This document shows positions 1-9,090 of a stretch of 64,000 nt of DNA, piece by piece. The DNA lies in contig NZ_BAABDF010000007.1 in NCBI RefSeq assembly GCF_039539485.1, positions 992,001-1,056,000 of the forward strand, in the 5' to 3' direction. This DNA comes from Celeribacter arenosi (GTDB lineage Bacteria; Pseudomonadota; Alphaproteobacteria; Rhodobacterales; Rhodobacteraceae). Within the stretch, counting starts at the first letter, position 1. Every line of letters starts with the position of its first letter. Made by a program: the position numbers and the translations under genes. The notes beneath the pieces are model-generated. The model did no database searches. It was not told the origin of the DNA and worked only from the letters and a program-made list of their open reading frames with translations.

Positions 1-35
1 CGAAACCCTGTGCTGTTTGCGCTATCTTCATGAAA

Positions 36-47
36 GTTAGCGCTAAC
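36..47. promoter_or_regulatory. LacI-family-type operator (perfect 12-bp palindrome)
   Basis: GTTAGCGCTAAC reads identically on both strands. A palindrome with a central CG and this sequence type is typical of LacI-family sugar regulators. It lies 154 bases upstream of the binding-protein gene at 201 and just upstream of a possible -35 box (TTGCCA, 69-74) and -10 box (CATACT, 91-96, 16-base spacer). No LacI-family gene is in the window, so the cognate regulator would be encoded to the left or elsewhere. The palindrome is seen directly; its use as an operator is inferred. Confidence 0.6.
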
Positions 48-148
48 CGCCCAATGTTACATTTTTACTTGCCACGTCGAAAATGACTGACATACTGCCG
101 AGTATAGGGTCGCGATGACTGGCAATCCAGCGTGTTCGCGAAATCTAT

Positions 149-178
149 AACGTTTTAGGGGTTCCTGAAACGTTTTCG
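149..178. promoter_or_regulatory. Two ACGTT-centred palindromes before the first gene
   Basis: AACGTT (149-154) and AAACGTTT (168-175) lie 19 bases apart in the leader of the first gene. Both have the A-rich/ACGT/T-rich look of weak LacI-type half sites. They sit immediately before the ribosome binding site (AGGGAGGA, 184-191), so a bound protein could also block transcription. Function is inferred only. Confidence 0.3.
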
Positions 179-200
179 AAACTAGGGAGGACTACTCAAC

Positions 201-1433
201 ATGAAACTTACCAAAGCGCTCCTCAGCGCCACCGCGATCACGGCTGCCGCCTCTGCTGCGCATGCTGTCGATCTCGAAGTGACTCACTGGTGGACGTCCG
301 GCGGCGAAGCTGCAGCCGTTGCTGAATTCGCCAAAGCGTTCAACGAAAAGACCGACCACAATTGGGTTGATGGCGCCATTGCAGGTGGCGGCGGCACAGC
401 CCGTCCGATCATGATTTCCCGCATCCTCGGCGGCGACCCGATGGGCGCGACCCAGTTCAACCACGGCCGTCAGGCCGAGGAACTGGTCGAAGCCGGCCTG
501 ATGCTCGACCTCACAGATGTTGCAGAGGCCGAAGGCTGGCGCGACATCGTGCACCCTGTCTCGCTTCTCGACAGCTGCACCATCGACGACCGCATCTACT
601 GTGTGCCGGTCAACATCCACTCCTGGCAGTGGCTGTGGCTCTCCCACAAAGCCTTCGCTGATGCAGGCGTCCCCGTTCCATCCAACTGGGACGAATACGC
701 AGCAGCCATGCCCGCGCTCGAAGCTGCCGGTAAAGTTCCGCTCGCAATGGGTGGCCAGCCTTGGCAGTCCTCCGGCGCATTCGGCGTTCTCACCGTTGCT
801 CTCGCAGGTCTCGACGCCTGGTCCGCAGTCTCCGTGGACAAAGACGCCGACGTCGCTGCCGGTCCAGAGTACGCAAAAGTGTTCGAAGCTGCGGCTGCTG
901 CACGCGAGTACTCCAAAAACACCAACGTTCAGGACTGGAACCAGGCAACAGCCATGGTCATCACCGGCGATGCCGGCGGTCAGATCATGGGTGACTGGGC
1001 GCAGGGTGAATTCGCTGTGGCCGAGCAGGTTGCAGGCGAAGACTACACCTGTCTCCCCGGCCTCGGTGTGAACGAAGTTATCTCCACCGGTGGTGACGCG
1101 TTCTACTTCCCCAAACAGGGTGATGCCGATATCGAAGCCGCTCAGAAAGAGCTCGCGTCCCTCATGCTCTCCAAGGAAGTCCAGGTTGCCTTCAACCTGA
1201 AAAAAGGCTCCCTGCCAGTGCGTGGTGACGTCGATCTCACCGCTGCAAACGACTGCATGAAAAAGGGTCTGGAAATCCTTGCCTCCGGCGCAATCCTGCC
1301 CGACGGCAACCAGACGCTGTCTCCTGACACTCAGGGCCAGATCGAAGATCTGATGACCGAATTCTGGTCGTCCGATATGGATCCGGCAGACGCTCAGGCG
1401 ACATACGCAGCAATCATTGCTGACGCCGACTAA
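201..1433 (+). CDS. Carbohydrate ABC transporter substrate-binding protein
   Basis: Periplasmic binding protein of a CUT1-type sugar ABC transporter (410 aa). Residues 1-22 are a Sec signal peptide (MKLTKALL... ending in AHA). The mature protein begins VDLEVTHWWTSGGE, the usual opening of family 1 extracellular solute-binding proteins. A strong AGGGAGGA site lies nine bases before the ATG. It is the first gene of an ABC-glycosidase operon and is separated from its permeases by a stable hairpin terminator, a common way to make the binding protein in excess. The ligand is not evident from sequence. The neighbouring GH2 and GH43 enzymes suggest short hemicellulose oligosaccharides (mannosides or xylosides). 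The family call is firm; the substrate is inference. Confidence 0.9.
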   Translation: MKLTKALLSATAITAAASAAHAVDLEVTHWWTSGGEAAAVAEFAKAFNEKTDHNWVDGAIAGGGGTARPIMISRILGGDPMGATQFNHGRQAEELVEAGLMLDLTDVAEAEGWRDIVHPVSLLDSCTIDDRIYCVPVNIHSWQWLWLSHKAFADAGVPVPSNWDEYAAAMPALEAAGKVPLAMGGQPWQSSGAFGVLTVALAGLDAWSAVSVDKDADVAAGPEYAKVFEAAAAAREYSKNTNVQDWNQATAMVITGDAGGQIMGDWAQGEFAVAEQVAGEDYTCLPGLGVNEVISTGGDAFYFPKQGDADIEAAQKELASLMLSKEVQVAFNLKKGSLPVRGDVDLTAANDCMKKGLEILASGAILPDGNQTLSPDTQGQIEDLMTEFWSSDMDPADAQATYAAIIADAD

Positions 1434-1446
1434 GTCTAACGGCTTA

Positions 1447-1490
1447 GGGCCCGGCTGCCGATCACGCGCAGCCGGGCCCATTTTTTATTT
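1447..1490 (+). terminator. Rho-independent terminator/attenuator after the binding-protein gene
   Basis: A perfect 12-bp stem (GGGCCCGGCTGC at 1447-1458 pairing with 1468-1479, 9-base loop) is followed by ATTTTTTATTTT. It lies inside the transporter operon, between binding protein and first permease, so it probably lets only part of the transcripts continue. Confidence 0.85.
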
Positions 1491-1547
1491 TGTGCGGACG
1501 CGATAACAACAGCAACCGGACGCACCGATAGGGGGGAGACACCTGTC

Positions 1548-2477
1548 ATGGCTGTAACCGATCACGGGCAGATCAATTCCGGACGCGACTTCGCGAAACC
1601 GCCGATCCGCCTCTTCAAGAATTTAAGCGCCAAGCTTGCTTCGCTGCCGATGATTATGACCGCCACGGTTATCTTCGTCGGTTGTTCGATCTGGACGATC
1701 GTTCACTCCTTCACCAATTCGCGCCTGCTGCCCAAGCTCAACTTTGTCGGGCTGGACCAGTACGAGCGCCTGTGGGGATCGAACCGCTGGATCGTCTCCG
1801 TTGAAAACCTGATGATCTTCGGGATCTGTAGCCTGATTTTCACTCTGCTGATTTCATTCACGCTCGCGGCATTGCTCGACCGGAAAATCCGGTTCGAAGA
1901 TTCCTTCCGCACCATTTTCCTCTACCCCTTCGCGCTGTCCTTCATCGTGACAGGGCTCGTGTGGCAATGGATCCTGAACCCCGAATTCGGCATCCAGTCC
2001 GTCGTGCGCGGCCTCGGCTGGGAGAGCTTCAATTTCGACCCCCTCTATAACCCCGACATCGTGATCTACGGCATCCTGATCGCCGGTCTGTGGCAGGGCA
2101 CGGGGCTGATCATGTGCATCATGCTCGCCGGTCTGCGCGGCATCGACGAAGACATCTGGAAAGCGGCCAAAGTCGACGGCATCGGCACGCTCAAAACCTA
2201 CACCCACGTGATCATCCCGATGATGAAACCGGTGTTCATCACCGCGCTGGTGCTGATCGCATCGGGCATCATCAAGGTCTACGACCTCGTCGTGGCGCAA
2301 ACCTCCGGCGGTCCCGGCATCGCCTCGGAAGTGCCCGCCAAATACGTCTATGACTCGCTCTTCCTGCGTCAGAACCTCGGTCAGGGCTTTGCCGCCTCGA
2401 CGATGATGCTCTGCATGGTTGTCGTGATCCTCATCCCTTACGTCTACCTGCAATACGGGGGCAAAAAAGATGGCTAA
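1548..2477 (+). CDS. Carbohydrate ABC transporter permease (MalF/UgpA type)
   Basis: Inner-membrane subunit of the sugar importer, 309 aa, about six membrane segments. The conserved cytoplasmic EAA loop that contacts the ATPase is visible as KAAKVDGIGTLKTYTHVIIP near residues 205-225. A GGGGGGAGA ribosome site precedes the ATG. The stop overlaps the next permease start by 8 bases, so the two permeases are probably translated in a coupled way and form a heterodimer. The 114-base gap upstream holds the terminator hairpin. Confidence 0.9.
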   Translation: MAVTDHGQINSGRDFAKPPIRLFKNLSAKLASLPMIMTATVIFVGCSIWTIVHSFTNSRLLPKLNFVGLDQYERLWGSNRWIVSVENLMIFGICSLIFTLLISFTLAALLDRKIRFEDSFRTIFLYPFALSFIVTGLVWQWILNPEFGIQSVVRGLGWESFNFDPLYNPDIVIYGILIAGLWQGTGLIMCIMLAGLRGIDEDIWKAAKVDGIGTLKTYTHVIIPMMKPVFITALVLIASGIIKVYDLVVAQTSGGPGIASEVPAKYVYDSLFLRQNLGQGFAASTMMLCMVVVILIPYVYLQYGGKKDG

Positions 2478-3411
2478 TCCGTCCACGCTTTCTTCCACGG
2501 CGGCCGCGGCCAATGCCGTGTCAGGCAAACTCGAAGGTCCCGCCGGCCCAAAACCGCGCCGTCCCTTCAAGCCCTCCAACATCATGATCTACGGCACGCT
2601 CATCATCTTCTCGATGTACTACCTGCTGCCGCTCTACGTGATGCTCGTCACCTCGCTCAAGGACATGTCCGAGGTCCGCATGGGCCGCACCTTCTCGCCG
2701 CCCATGGACCCGACGTTCAAACCATGGATCAAAGCATGGGCCGAGGCCTGCACAGGCATCAACTGTGACGGCCTGTCGCGCGGTTTCTGGAACTCCGTGC
2801 GCATCCTGATCCCCTCGGTGCTGATCTCCATCGCCGTGGCATCGGTATCGGGCTACGCGCTCTCCTTCTGGCGGTTCAAAGGCTCCGAGGTGTTCTTCAA
2901 CATCCTCATCATCGGCGCCTTCATTCCCTACCAGATCATGCTCTACCCGATCGCGATCATCCTGCGCGAGCTTGGCCTGTTCGGCTCGCTCGGCGGTCTG
3001 GTGATGGTGCACACGATCTTCGGCATGCCGATCAACACGCTGTTGTTCCGCAACTACTTTGCCTCCGTGCCAATGGAGCTGTTCAAAGCGGCCCGTGTCG
3101 ACGGGGCAGGGTTCTGGCAGATCTTCTTCCAGATCATGCTGCCGATGTCGCTGCCGATTTTTGTGGTCTCCATGATCATTCAGGTCACAGGCATCTGGAA
3201 CGACTTCCTGTTTGGCGTCGTCTACACCAAACCGGCAATCTATCCGATGACCGTGCAGCTCAATAACATCGTGAACTCGGTGCAGGGCGTGAAGGAATAT
3301 AACGTCAACATGGCGGCAACCCTTCTGACCGGCCTCGTACCGCTCATCATCTACTTCATCTCCGGCAAACTCTTCGTCCGCGGCATCGCCGCCGGTGCGG
3401 TGAAAGGCTAA
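2470..3411 (+). CDS. Carbohydrate ABC transporter permease (MalG/UgpE type)
   Basis: Second membrane subunit of the importer, 313 aa. A roughly 35-residue polar N-terminus precedes the first membrane segment (MIYGTLIIFSMYYLLPLYVML). The EAA loop is FKAARVDGAGFWQIFFQIMLP near residues 205-225, typical of MalG-like proteins. It starts inside the end of the previous gene and ends 5 bases before the ATPase gene, so all transporter subunits lie in one operon. Confidence 0.9.
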   Translation: MANPSTLSSTAAAANAVSGKLEGPAGPKPRRPFKPSNIMIYGTLIIFSMYYLLPLYVMLVTSLKDMSEVRMGRTFSPPMDPTFKPWIKAWAEACTGINCDGLSRGFWNSVRILIPSVLISIAVASVSGYALSFWRFKGSEVFFNILIIGAFIPYQIMLYPIAIILRELGLFGSLGGLVMVHTIFGMPINTLLFRNYFASVPMELFKAARVDGAGFWQIFFQIMLPMSLPIFVVSMIIQVTGIWNDFLFGVVYTKPAIYPMTVQLNNIVNSVQGVKEYNVNMAATLLTGLVPLIIYFISGKLFVRGIAAGAVKG

Positions 3412-3416
3412 GACCC

Positions 3417-4496
3417 ATGACCAACGACAACGTATCTGTCTCCATCAGGAACCTCGATCTGGCCTTCGGCTCGATCAAGGTTCTCAAAAACCTCGATCTC
3501 GACATCCACAAAGGCGAGTTCCTCGTCCTCTTGGGCTCGTCGGGCTGCGGGAAATCCACGCTCTTGAACTGTATCGCCGGCCTATTGGAAGTCTCGGGCG
3601 GCCAGATCCACATCAACGGCAAAAACGTCACATGGGCAGAGCCCTCGGAACGCGGCATCGGCATGGTGTTCCAATCCTACGCGCTCTACCCGCAGATGAC
3701 GGTCAAAGGGAACCTGTCCTTCGGCCTCAAAAACGCCCGCGTGGCCAAGGATGAAATCGAAAAGCGCGTCGCCCGCGCCGCCGAAATCCTCCAGATCGAG
3801 CCCCTGCTGGATCGCAAACCCGGCGCGCTCTCGGGCGGTCAACGCCAACGTGTGGCCATCGGCCGTGCGCTGGTGCGCGATGTGGATGTGTTCCTCTTTG
3901 ACGAACCGCTCTCCAACCTCGACGCCAAACTGCGCACCGATCTGCGCGTGGAACTCAAACAGCTCCACGAGCAGCTCAAAAACACCATGATCTACGTGAC
4001 CCACGACCAGATCGAAGCCATGACACTGGCCGACCGGATCGCGATCATGAAAGACGGGTTGATCCAACAACTCGACTCGCCCCACGGCATTTATGACAAA
4101 CCGGTCAACAAATACGTCGCCGACTTCATCGGCTCGCCTGCGATGAACTTCCTCGAAGGCAACGTGGACGGGGGCGTCTTCACCGCCAAGGATCTCAAAA
4201 TCGACCTCAAAGGCTACGAATTCACGCCCGCCGGTGCGACCGGTGGCCCTGCGTGGTTCGGCATCCGTCCCGAACATGTCTACATCGACAAAGAACAGCC
4301 GGTGATGTTCGAGGTAAAGGCCGAGATCGTCGAACCGATGGGCGCGGACACTCTCGTATGGACCCATGTCTGCGGCTCTCCGTTCCGCATCCGTCTGGAC
4401 GGTCAGGCCAAAACCCGCATGGGCGACACGCTGACCATCGGCTTTGATCCCGCGCGCGCCTCGATGTTCGACAAAGCCACCGAAGAGCGTCTCTGA
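3417..4496 (+). CDS. Sugar ABC transporter ATP-binding protein (UgpC/MalK family)
   Basis: Cytoplasmic ATPase that powers the importer, 359 aa, the usual length for MalK/UgpC proteins. Walker A is GSSGCGKST (about residues 39-47), the signature is LSGGQRQR (about 138-145), Walker B is VFLFDEPLSNLD, and the switch histidine is in YVTHDQ. The remaining C-terminal 120 residues form the TOBE/OB regulatory domain (GIRPEHVYID). It closes the transporter block and is followed by a hairpin with a T-run before the GH2 gene. MalK-type ATPases are often shared between sugar transporters; here it is dedicated by position. Confidence 0.92.
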   Translation: MTNDNVSVSIRNLDLAFGSIKVLKNLDLDIHKGEFLVLLGSSGCGKSTLLNCIAGLLEVSGGQIHINGKNVTWAEPSERGIGMVFQSYALYPQMTVKGNLSFGLKNARVAKDEIEKRVARAAEILQIEPLLDRKPGALSGGQRQRVAIGRALVRDVDVFLFDEPLSNLDAKLRTDLRVELKQLHEQLKNTMIYVTHDQIEAMTLADRIAIMKDGLIQQLDSPHGIYDKPVNKYVADFIGSPAMNFLEGNVDGGVFTAKDLKIDLKGYEFTPAGATGGPAWFGIRPEHVYIDKEQPVMFEVKAEIVEPMGADTLVWTHVCGSPFRIRLDGQAKTRMGDTLTIGFDPARASMFDKATEERL

Positions 4497-4538
4497 CCCG
4501 TGCCGCGACCCCACGTGGGTCGCGCGCGACACGGCAAA

Positions 4539-4566
4539 GGGTCGCCCCTCACGGGCGGCCCGTTTT
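4539..4566 (+). terminator. Terminator-like hairpin between ATPase and GH2 genes
   Basis: GGGTCGCCC (4539-4547) pairs with GGGCGGCCC (4553-4561) with one G-T wobble, followed by GTTTT. A second near-palindrome (4505-4523) lies just upstream. Probably a partial terminator, since the next gene starts only 23 bases later and has the same theme. Confidence 0.6.
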
Positions 4567-4588
4567 AATTGGATTTGATGAGGGCGTC

Positions 4589-6994
4589 ATGAAACTCGAC
4601 ACCGGCTGGACATTTACCGACGATCAGGGCGATCACAGCATCGGCGTCGATTTCCCCTTTGACGCGGTCACCGCCCTGCATAGCGCGGGCAAAATCCCCG
4701 ACCCCTATTGGGGGCGCAACGAATACGATCTGCGCTGGATTTCCGAACGCGACTGGCGCGCCGAGCGCCGCTTTACGCTCGAGAGCACCGATGTCGACCT
4801 GCTCGTCGACGGCCTCGACGGCGTCGTCGATGTAACCGTCAACGGCCAGAGCGTGCTGGAGGCCGACAACAGTTTCCGCAGCTGGCGCATCGACCTCTCT
4901 GAGGTCGCGACCACCGGCGAAAACACCATCGAGTTGCATTTCCGCTCCGTGGTGCGTGAAGGGGCCGACCGCCAAGCGCGCCAGAAATTCCACATCCCCG
5001 GCATCTCGGATCGCGACGACGGCCAATGCCCGATCAAGAACGGCAACATGCTGCGCAAACCGCAATGTGATTTCGGCTGGGACTGGAACATTGCGCTGGC
5101 GCCCTTTGGCGTCACGGGTGAACTCGCCGTGGTCCCCAAAACCAAATCCCGCATCGACCACGTCATGGTCCATCAGGACCACCACGACATCGAAAGCGAA
5201 AGCGTCACAGTCACCGTCACCGCCCATATCGCAGGCGACGCAGAAGGCGACACCGTGGAAATGGCCTTTGGCGGGCGCACCCGCGAAGCGCAGGTCAAAG
5301 GGCGCATCGCAGAGGCGAAGTTCTTCGTCGAAGTGCCCGAGCTTTGGTGGCCCGCAGGGCAGGGGATGCAACCGCTCTACGACCTCGAAGTCCGCCTCGA
5401 CACCCAAAAGGTCGAAAAACGTATCGGCCTGCGCAGCCTCGATTTGCTGACAGTCGAAGACGACGCCGGCCTCGGCTTCAAATTCCGCGTCAACGGCCGC
5501 GATGTCTTCGCCAAAGGCGCCAACTGGATCCCCGCCGACGCGCTTTCGGGACGCATTGACCGCGAAGAGGTCCGTGCCCAACTCCAATCCGCGGTCGACG
5601 CCAATATGAACATGATCCGCGTCTGGGGCGGCGGGCGCTACGAGCCGACGTGGTTCTACGATCTGTGCGACGAAATGGGGCTGATGGTCTGGCAGGACTT
5701 CATGTTCTCCTGCAACCTCTATCCCGCCGACGACGCCTTCCTCGCCAATGTCGAACAGGAAGTGCGCGAAAACGTGCGCCGCATGCACCACCACGCCTCG
5801 ATTGCGCTGTGGTGTGGCGACAACGAACTGGTCGGCGCGCTCACGTGGTTCAAGGAAAGCATCGAAAACCGCGACCGCTACCTCATCATGTACGACCGCC
5901 TCAGCCGCACTCTGGAAACCACGCTCAAAGACATCGACCCCTCCGCCAACTGGTGGTTCTCCTCGCCGTCCTCCGGCCCGCTCAACTTTGGCGACGCTTG
6001 GCATGACGACACCTCGGGTGACATGCACTTCTGGTCGGTCTGGCACGAAAACCGCGATTTCGAACACTACCGCGACGTGCGCCCGCGCTTCTGCTCTGAG
6101 TTCGGGTTCCAATCCTACCCCTCCAACCGCATCATCGACACCTTTGTGGGCGAAGCGGACCGCAACATCGCCGCGCCCGTCCTCGAAAGTCACCAGAAAA
6201 ACGTCGGCGGCAACGAACGCATCGCCGCCACCATGTTCCGCTACTTCCGCTTTCCGGTGGATTTCGAAAACTTCGTCTACCTGTCACAGGTCCAACAGGG
6301 CCTCGCGATCAAAACCGCCGTCACATGGTGGCGCTCGCTCAAACCCCATTGCATGGGCACGCTGATCTGGCAGCTCAACGACACATGGCCCTGCGCCTCA
6401 TGGTCCTCGCTCGACTACGGTGGAAACTGGAAACTGCTCCACCACATGGCGCAGAAATTCTACGCGCCCGTGCTGGTCACCGTCGCCCCCGAAGGCGGCA
6501 AAGACGTGTTCAAGGTCGTCAATGACACCGGCGACAACGTCGATGTCTCGGTTCAGGTCGCCGCCGTCAACATGGCCGGCGTGACCCGTCCGCTTGCGGA
6601 TGCGACCATTTCTGCGTGGCCCTCAAAGGCGCTCGATCTGCTCGAACTCGACCCCGCGCTGTTGAATGACGACGAAATCTACGCCTTCACATGGCAGTCG
6701 GATGTGCACTCTGGTGGCGATATCCACGCCCCGCGCGCCTATAAAACCTACGACCTGCAAAACCCCGACCTGACCCACACAATTACCCAAAAAGACGGCA
6801 TCTGGGAAATCACACTAGAGGCCTCGGCACTGGCACTCTTTGTCGCGCTGGAGGCGGATGTCGCAGGCCGGTTCTCAAACAATGCCTTCGCCCTCTTCCC
6901 GGGCGCGCCGGCAACAATCACCTTCACACCGCAAAGCTCTGATAAAAAACCGGAATTCACCCTGCGCGACCTCTATAGCGCTACCTATGGCTAA
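4589..6994 (+). CDS. Glycoside hydrolase family 2, beta-mannosidase type
   Basis: Hydrolyses terminal beta-linked sugars (beta-mannosides expected) from imported oligosaccharides. The 801 aa match full-length GH2 mannosidases: N-terminal sugar-binding sandwich, immunoglobulin-like domain, TIM barrel (about 290-600), C-terminal beta domains. The motif LWCGDNE places the acid/base glutamate at E413, and FCSEFGFQSYPS places the nucleophile at E504. There is no signal peptide, so it acts in the cytoplasm on transported oligosaccharides. A GAGGG site lies just before the ATG. It follows the ABC transporter directly. Other GH2 activities cannot be excluded, but the WCGDNE form favours mannosidase over galactosidase or glucuronidase. 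Confidence 0.85.
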   Translation: MKLDTGWTFTDDQGDHSIGVDFPFDAVTALHSAGKIPDPYWGRNEYDLRWISERDWRAERRFTLESTDVDLLVDGLDGVVDVTVNGQSVLEADNSFRSWRIDLSEVATTGENTIELHFRSVVREGADRQARQKFHIPGISDRDDGQCPIKNGNMLRKPQCDFGWDWNIALAPFGVTGELAVVPKTKSRIDHVMVHQDHHDIESESVTVTVTAHIAGDAEGDTVEMAFGGRTREAQVKGRIAEAKFFVEVPELWWPAGQGMQPLYDLEVRLDTQKVEKRIGLRSLDLLTVEDDAGLGFKFRVNGRDVFAKGANWIPADALSGRIDREEVRAQLQSAVDANMNMIRVWGGGRYEPTWFYDLCDEMGLMVWQDFMFSCNLYPADDAFLANVEQEVRENVRRMHHHASIALWCGDNELVGALTWFKESIENRDRYLIMYDRLSRTLETTLKDIDPSANWWFSSPSSGPLNFGDAWHDDTSGDMHFWSVWHENRDFEHYRDVRPRFCSEFGFQSYPSNRIIDTFVGEADRNIAAPVLESHQKNVGGNERIAATMFRYFRFPVDFENFVYLSQVQQGLAIKTAVTWWRSLKPHCMGTLIWQLNDTWPCASWSSLDYGGNWKLLHHMAQKFYAPVLVTVAPEGGKDVFKVVNDTGDNVDVSVQVAAVNMAGVTRPLADATISAWPSKALDLLELDPALLNDDEIYAFTWQSDVHSGGDIHAPRAYKTYDLQNPDLTHTITQKDGIWEITLEASALALFVALEADVAGRFSNNAFALFPGAPATITFTPQSSDKKPEFTLRDLYSATYG

Positions 6995-7120
6995 CCCTTC
7001 CCACGGCGCCGAAAGGCCCCGTGCGCGCACCCCCACCAAAGCCCGTGCAAAGGCGAGAGGCGGGTGCGCAAAAATGACCCTCGACGGGGCGCGGGAGGCG
7101 CTTCAATGTCGACCCTGATT

Positions 7121-7130
7121 TGGTATACCA
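7121..7130. promoter_or_regulatory. Palindrome TGGTATACCA, GntR/FCD-type operator
   Basis: TGGTATACCA is a perfect 10-bp palindrome in the 168-base gap before the sugar isomerase gene at 7163. It equals the core of the operator recognised by FCD-type GntR regulators such as ExuR/UxuR of enterobacteria. The only GntR/FCD gene in the window is 18 kb away (24957-25670), and I did not find this core in front of that gene, so the partner is uncertain. It suggests a second, separately controlled promoter inside the first locus. Confidence 0.5.
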
Positions 7131-7162
7131 TCGCGCCACTCGCGCGACACGGAGGAGAAGAA

Positions 7163-7912
7163 ATGACAGACTTTTCATATCAGCTGTATAGCTCGCGCAA
7201 CTGGGATCTCGCCGATACCCTCAAACTCGTCGGTGGCCTCGGCTACAAATACGTCGAAGGCTACGGCGGCCTCTACGCAGACCCCGAAAAGGTCGAAACG
7301 CTCAAAGCGTCTCTGGCCAAAAACGGCCTGCAAATGAAAACCGGCCACTTCGGTTTCGACATGGTCGCCGGTGAAACCGCGCGCGTCCTCGACATCGCCA
7401 AATCGCTCGACATGGACGGCGTTTTCGTCCCCGCACCCCCATCGCCCGAATACCGCGAAGGCAAAGGTGACTGGGATGCTTTTGCCGCCCAAATGGCCGA
7501 GGCCTCCAAACCCTACCTCGATGCGGGCCTGCAATTCGGCTACCACAACCACCACTGGGAATGGGAAGACCTCGGCGGCACCAATGCCATCGAAAAGATC
7601 ACCGCAACCCCGGGCGTGCAGCTTGAAATGGACGTCGCATGGGTGGTGCGCGCCGGTCAGGACCCGATCGCATGGATCGACAAACTGGGCGACAAAATCG
7701 TCGCCGCCCACGTCAAGGACATCGCGCCTGCGGGTGAATGCCTCGACGAAGACGGCTGGGCCGACGCGGGCGAGGGCACCATGGACTGGCCTGCGATCAT
7801 GGCGGCGCTGAAATCGAAAACCAACGCCGCGCATTTCGTGATGGAACACGACAATCCGAGCGATCACACCCGCTTTGCCACACGCTCCATCGCAAACGCG
7901 CGCAAATTCTGA
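7163..7912 (+). CDS. Sugar phosphate isomerase/epimerase (xylose-isomerase-like TIM barrel)
   Basis: A 249-residue AP-endonuclease-2-like TIM-barrel protein. Start chosen at 7163 because GGAGGAG (7151-7157) precedes it and MTDFSYQLYSSRNWDLADTL is the normal family opening; the in-frame extension upstream has no such site. Metal-binding features include the FGYHNHHWEWE segment (about 130-140), QLEMDVAWVVRAG (D about 162), AAHVKDIAP and MEHDNPSDH near the C-terminus. Such proteins isomerise or epimerise sugars or keto-sugars and are commonly paired, as here, with a Gfo/Idh/MocA dehydrogenase 37 bases downstream. The exact substrate is unknown. Confidence 0.8.
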   Translation: MTDFSYQLYSSRNWDLADTLKLVGGLGYKYVEGYGGLYADPEKVETLKASLAKNGLQMKTGHFGFDMVAGETARVLDIAKSLDMDGVFVPAPPSPEYREGKGDWDAFAAQMAEASKPYLDAGLQFGYHNHHWEWEDLGGTNAIEKITATPGVQLEMDVAWVVRAGQDPIAWIDKLGDKIVAAHVKDIAPAGECLDEDGWADAGEGTMDWPAIMAALKSKTNAAHFVMEHDNPSDHTRFATRSIANARKF

Positions 7913-7949
7913 CGCCGCGCCATTCACATCACGACCGGGAGGAAACCAC

Positions 7950-9083
7950 ATGAAAAAACTGGGCGTCGGCATCATCGGATGCGGCAATATATCGACCAGC
8001 TACCTCAAACTCGCACCGATGTTCAAAGCACTCGAAGTGCGCGCGGTGGCAGACATCAACATGGAGGCCGCAAAAGCGCGGGCCGATGAATATGGCGTGC
8101 GCGCCGAGACGGTCGATGACCTGCTCGCCGCCGATGACATCGACCTGATCATCAACCTCACCATCCCCGCAGCGCATTTCGACATCACCAAACGGGCGCT
8201 GAACGCGGGCAAACATGCCTATTCGGAAAAACCCTTTGTCCTCACCTTGGAGGAGGGCGAGGAACTGCGCGCGATCTGCGAAAAAACCGGCCTGCGCGTC
8301 GGCTCGGCGCCCGACACATGGATGGGCGGCGCGCATCAGTTCGCGCGCCACATCATCGACAGCGGCCAACTCGGTCAGATCACATCGGGCACCGCCCATG
8401 TCCTCAATCCGGGCATGGAAATGTGGCACCCCAACCCCGACTTCTTCTTCCAACCCGGTGGCGGCCCCATGCTCGATCTGGGCCCATATTACGTCACCAA
8501 CCTCATCCAATTGCTCGGACCGGTGACAAAGGTCGCAGCCCTCACCAACAAGGGCAAAGAGGAGCGCACCATCAGTGCCGATTGCCCGCGCAACGGTGAA
8601 AAAGTGCCGGTGATCGTGGACACCAACGTGCACGCACTGCTGCAATTCGCCTCCGGTGCGCAAATCTCGGTGACCACCTCTTGGGATGTCTGGGGCTCGC
8701 GCCACCAGAACATGGAACTCTACGGCACAGAGGGCGCCATCTACGTGCCCGACCCGAACTTCTTCGGCGGCACCGTCGAGACCGTTGGCCACGACCGCGA
8801 AGCCAAGGTCGAAACCCAATGGGACCACGCCTTCGGCGTCCCCAACCAAGAGCACAAACAGGGCATGATGGCCAACTACCGCACCGCCGGCGTCGCCGAC
8901 ATGGCCCAAGCCATCGTCGAAGGTCGCCCGCACCGCTGTTCCCTCGAACTGGCGCTGCATGCGGTCGAGGTGATGACGGCGATCCTGAAATCGGGTGAAA
9001 CCGGCACCTTCATCGACATGACCACCACCTGCACCCGCCCCGCAGCCGTCACGCCGCAGGAGGCGCAGGCCCTGCTCGGCTAA
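7950..9083 (+). CDS. Gfo/Idh/MocA family oxidoreductase
   Basis: NAD(P)-dependent sugar dehydrogenase, 377 aa. The start at 7950 follows GGGAGGAAA and gives the Rossmann motif GIIGCGNISTSYL at residues 5-17. EKPFVLTLEEGEEL (about 95-108) carries the family's EKP motif with catalytic lysine. GGGPMLDLGPYYVTNLIQLLG holds the conserved aspartate and tyrosine of the GGG...D.G.Y motif. Next to the isomerase, a reversible oxidation-isomerisation pair acting on a monosaccharide or glycoside is likely. Which sugar cannot be told. A GC-rich hairpin follows the stop. Confidence 0.85.
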   Translation: MKKLGVGIIGCGNISTSYLKLAPMFKALEVRAVADINMEAAKARADEYGVRAETVDDLLAADDIDLIINLTIPAAHFDITKRALNAGKHAYSEKPFVLTLEEGEELRAICEKTGLRVGSAPDTWMGGAHQFARHIIDSGQLGQITSGTAHVLNPGMEMWHPNPDFFFQPGGGPMLDLGPYYVTNLIQLLGPVTKVAALTNKGKEERTISADCPRNGEKVPVIVDTNVHALLQFASGAQISVTTSWDVWGSRHQNMELYGTEGAIYVPDPNFFGGTVETVGHDREAKVETQWDHAFGVPNQEHKQGMMANYRTAGVADMAQAIVEGRPHRCSLELALHAVEVMTAILKSGETGTFIDMTTTCTRPAAVTPQEAQALLG

Positions 9084-9090
9084 CCCAAAC

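Noticed and set aside
4565..6193. Long minus-strand frame opposite the GH2 gene (542 codons)
   Set aside because: Lies wholly opposite a clear beta-mannosidase with catalytic motifs; the composition is that of an antisense shadow in GC-rich DNA.
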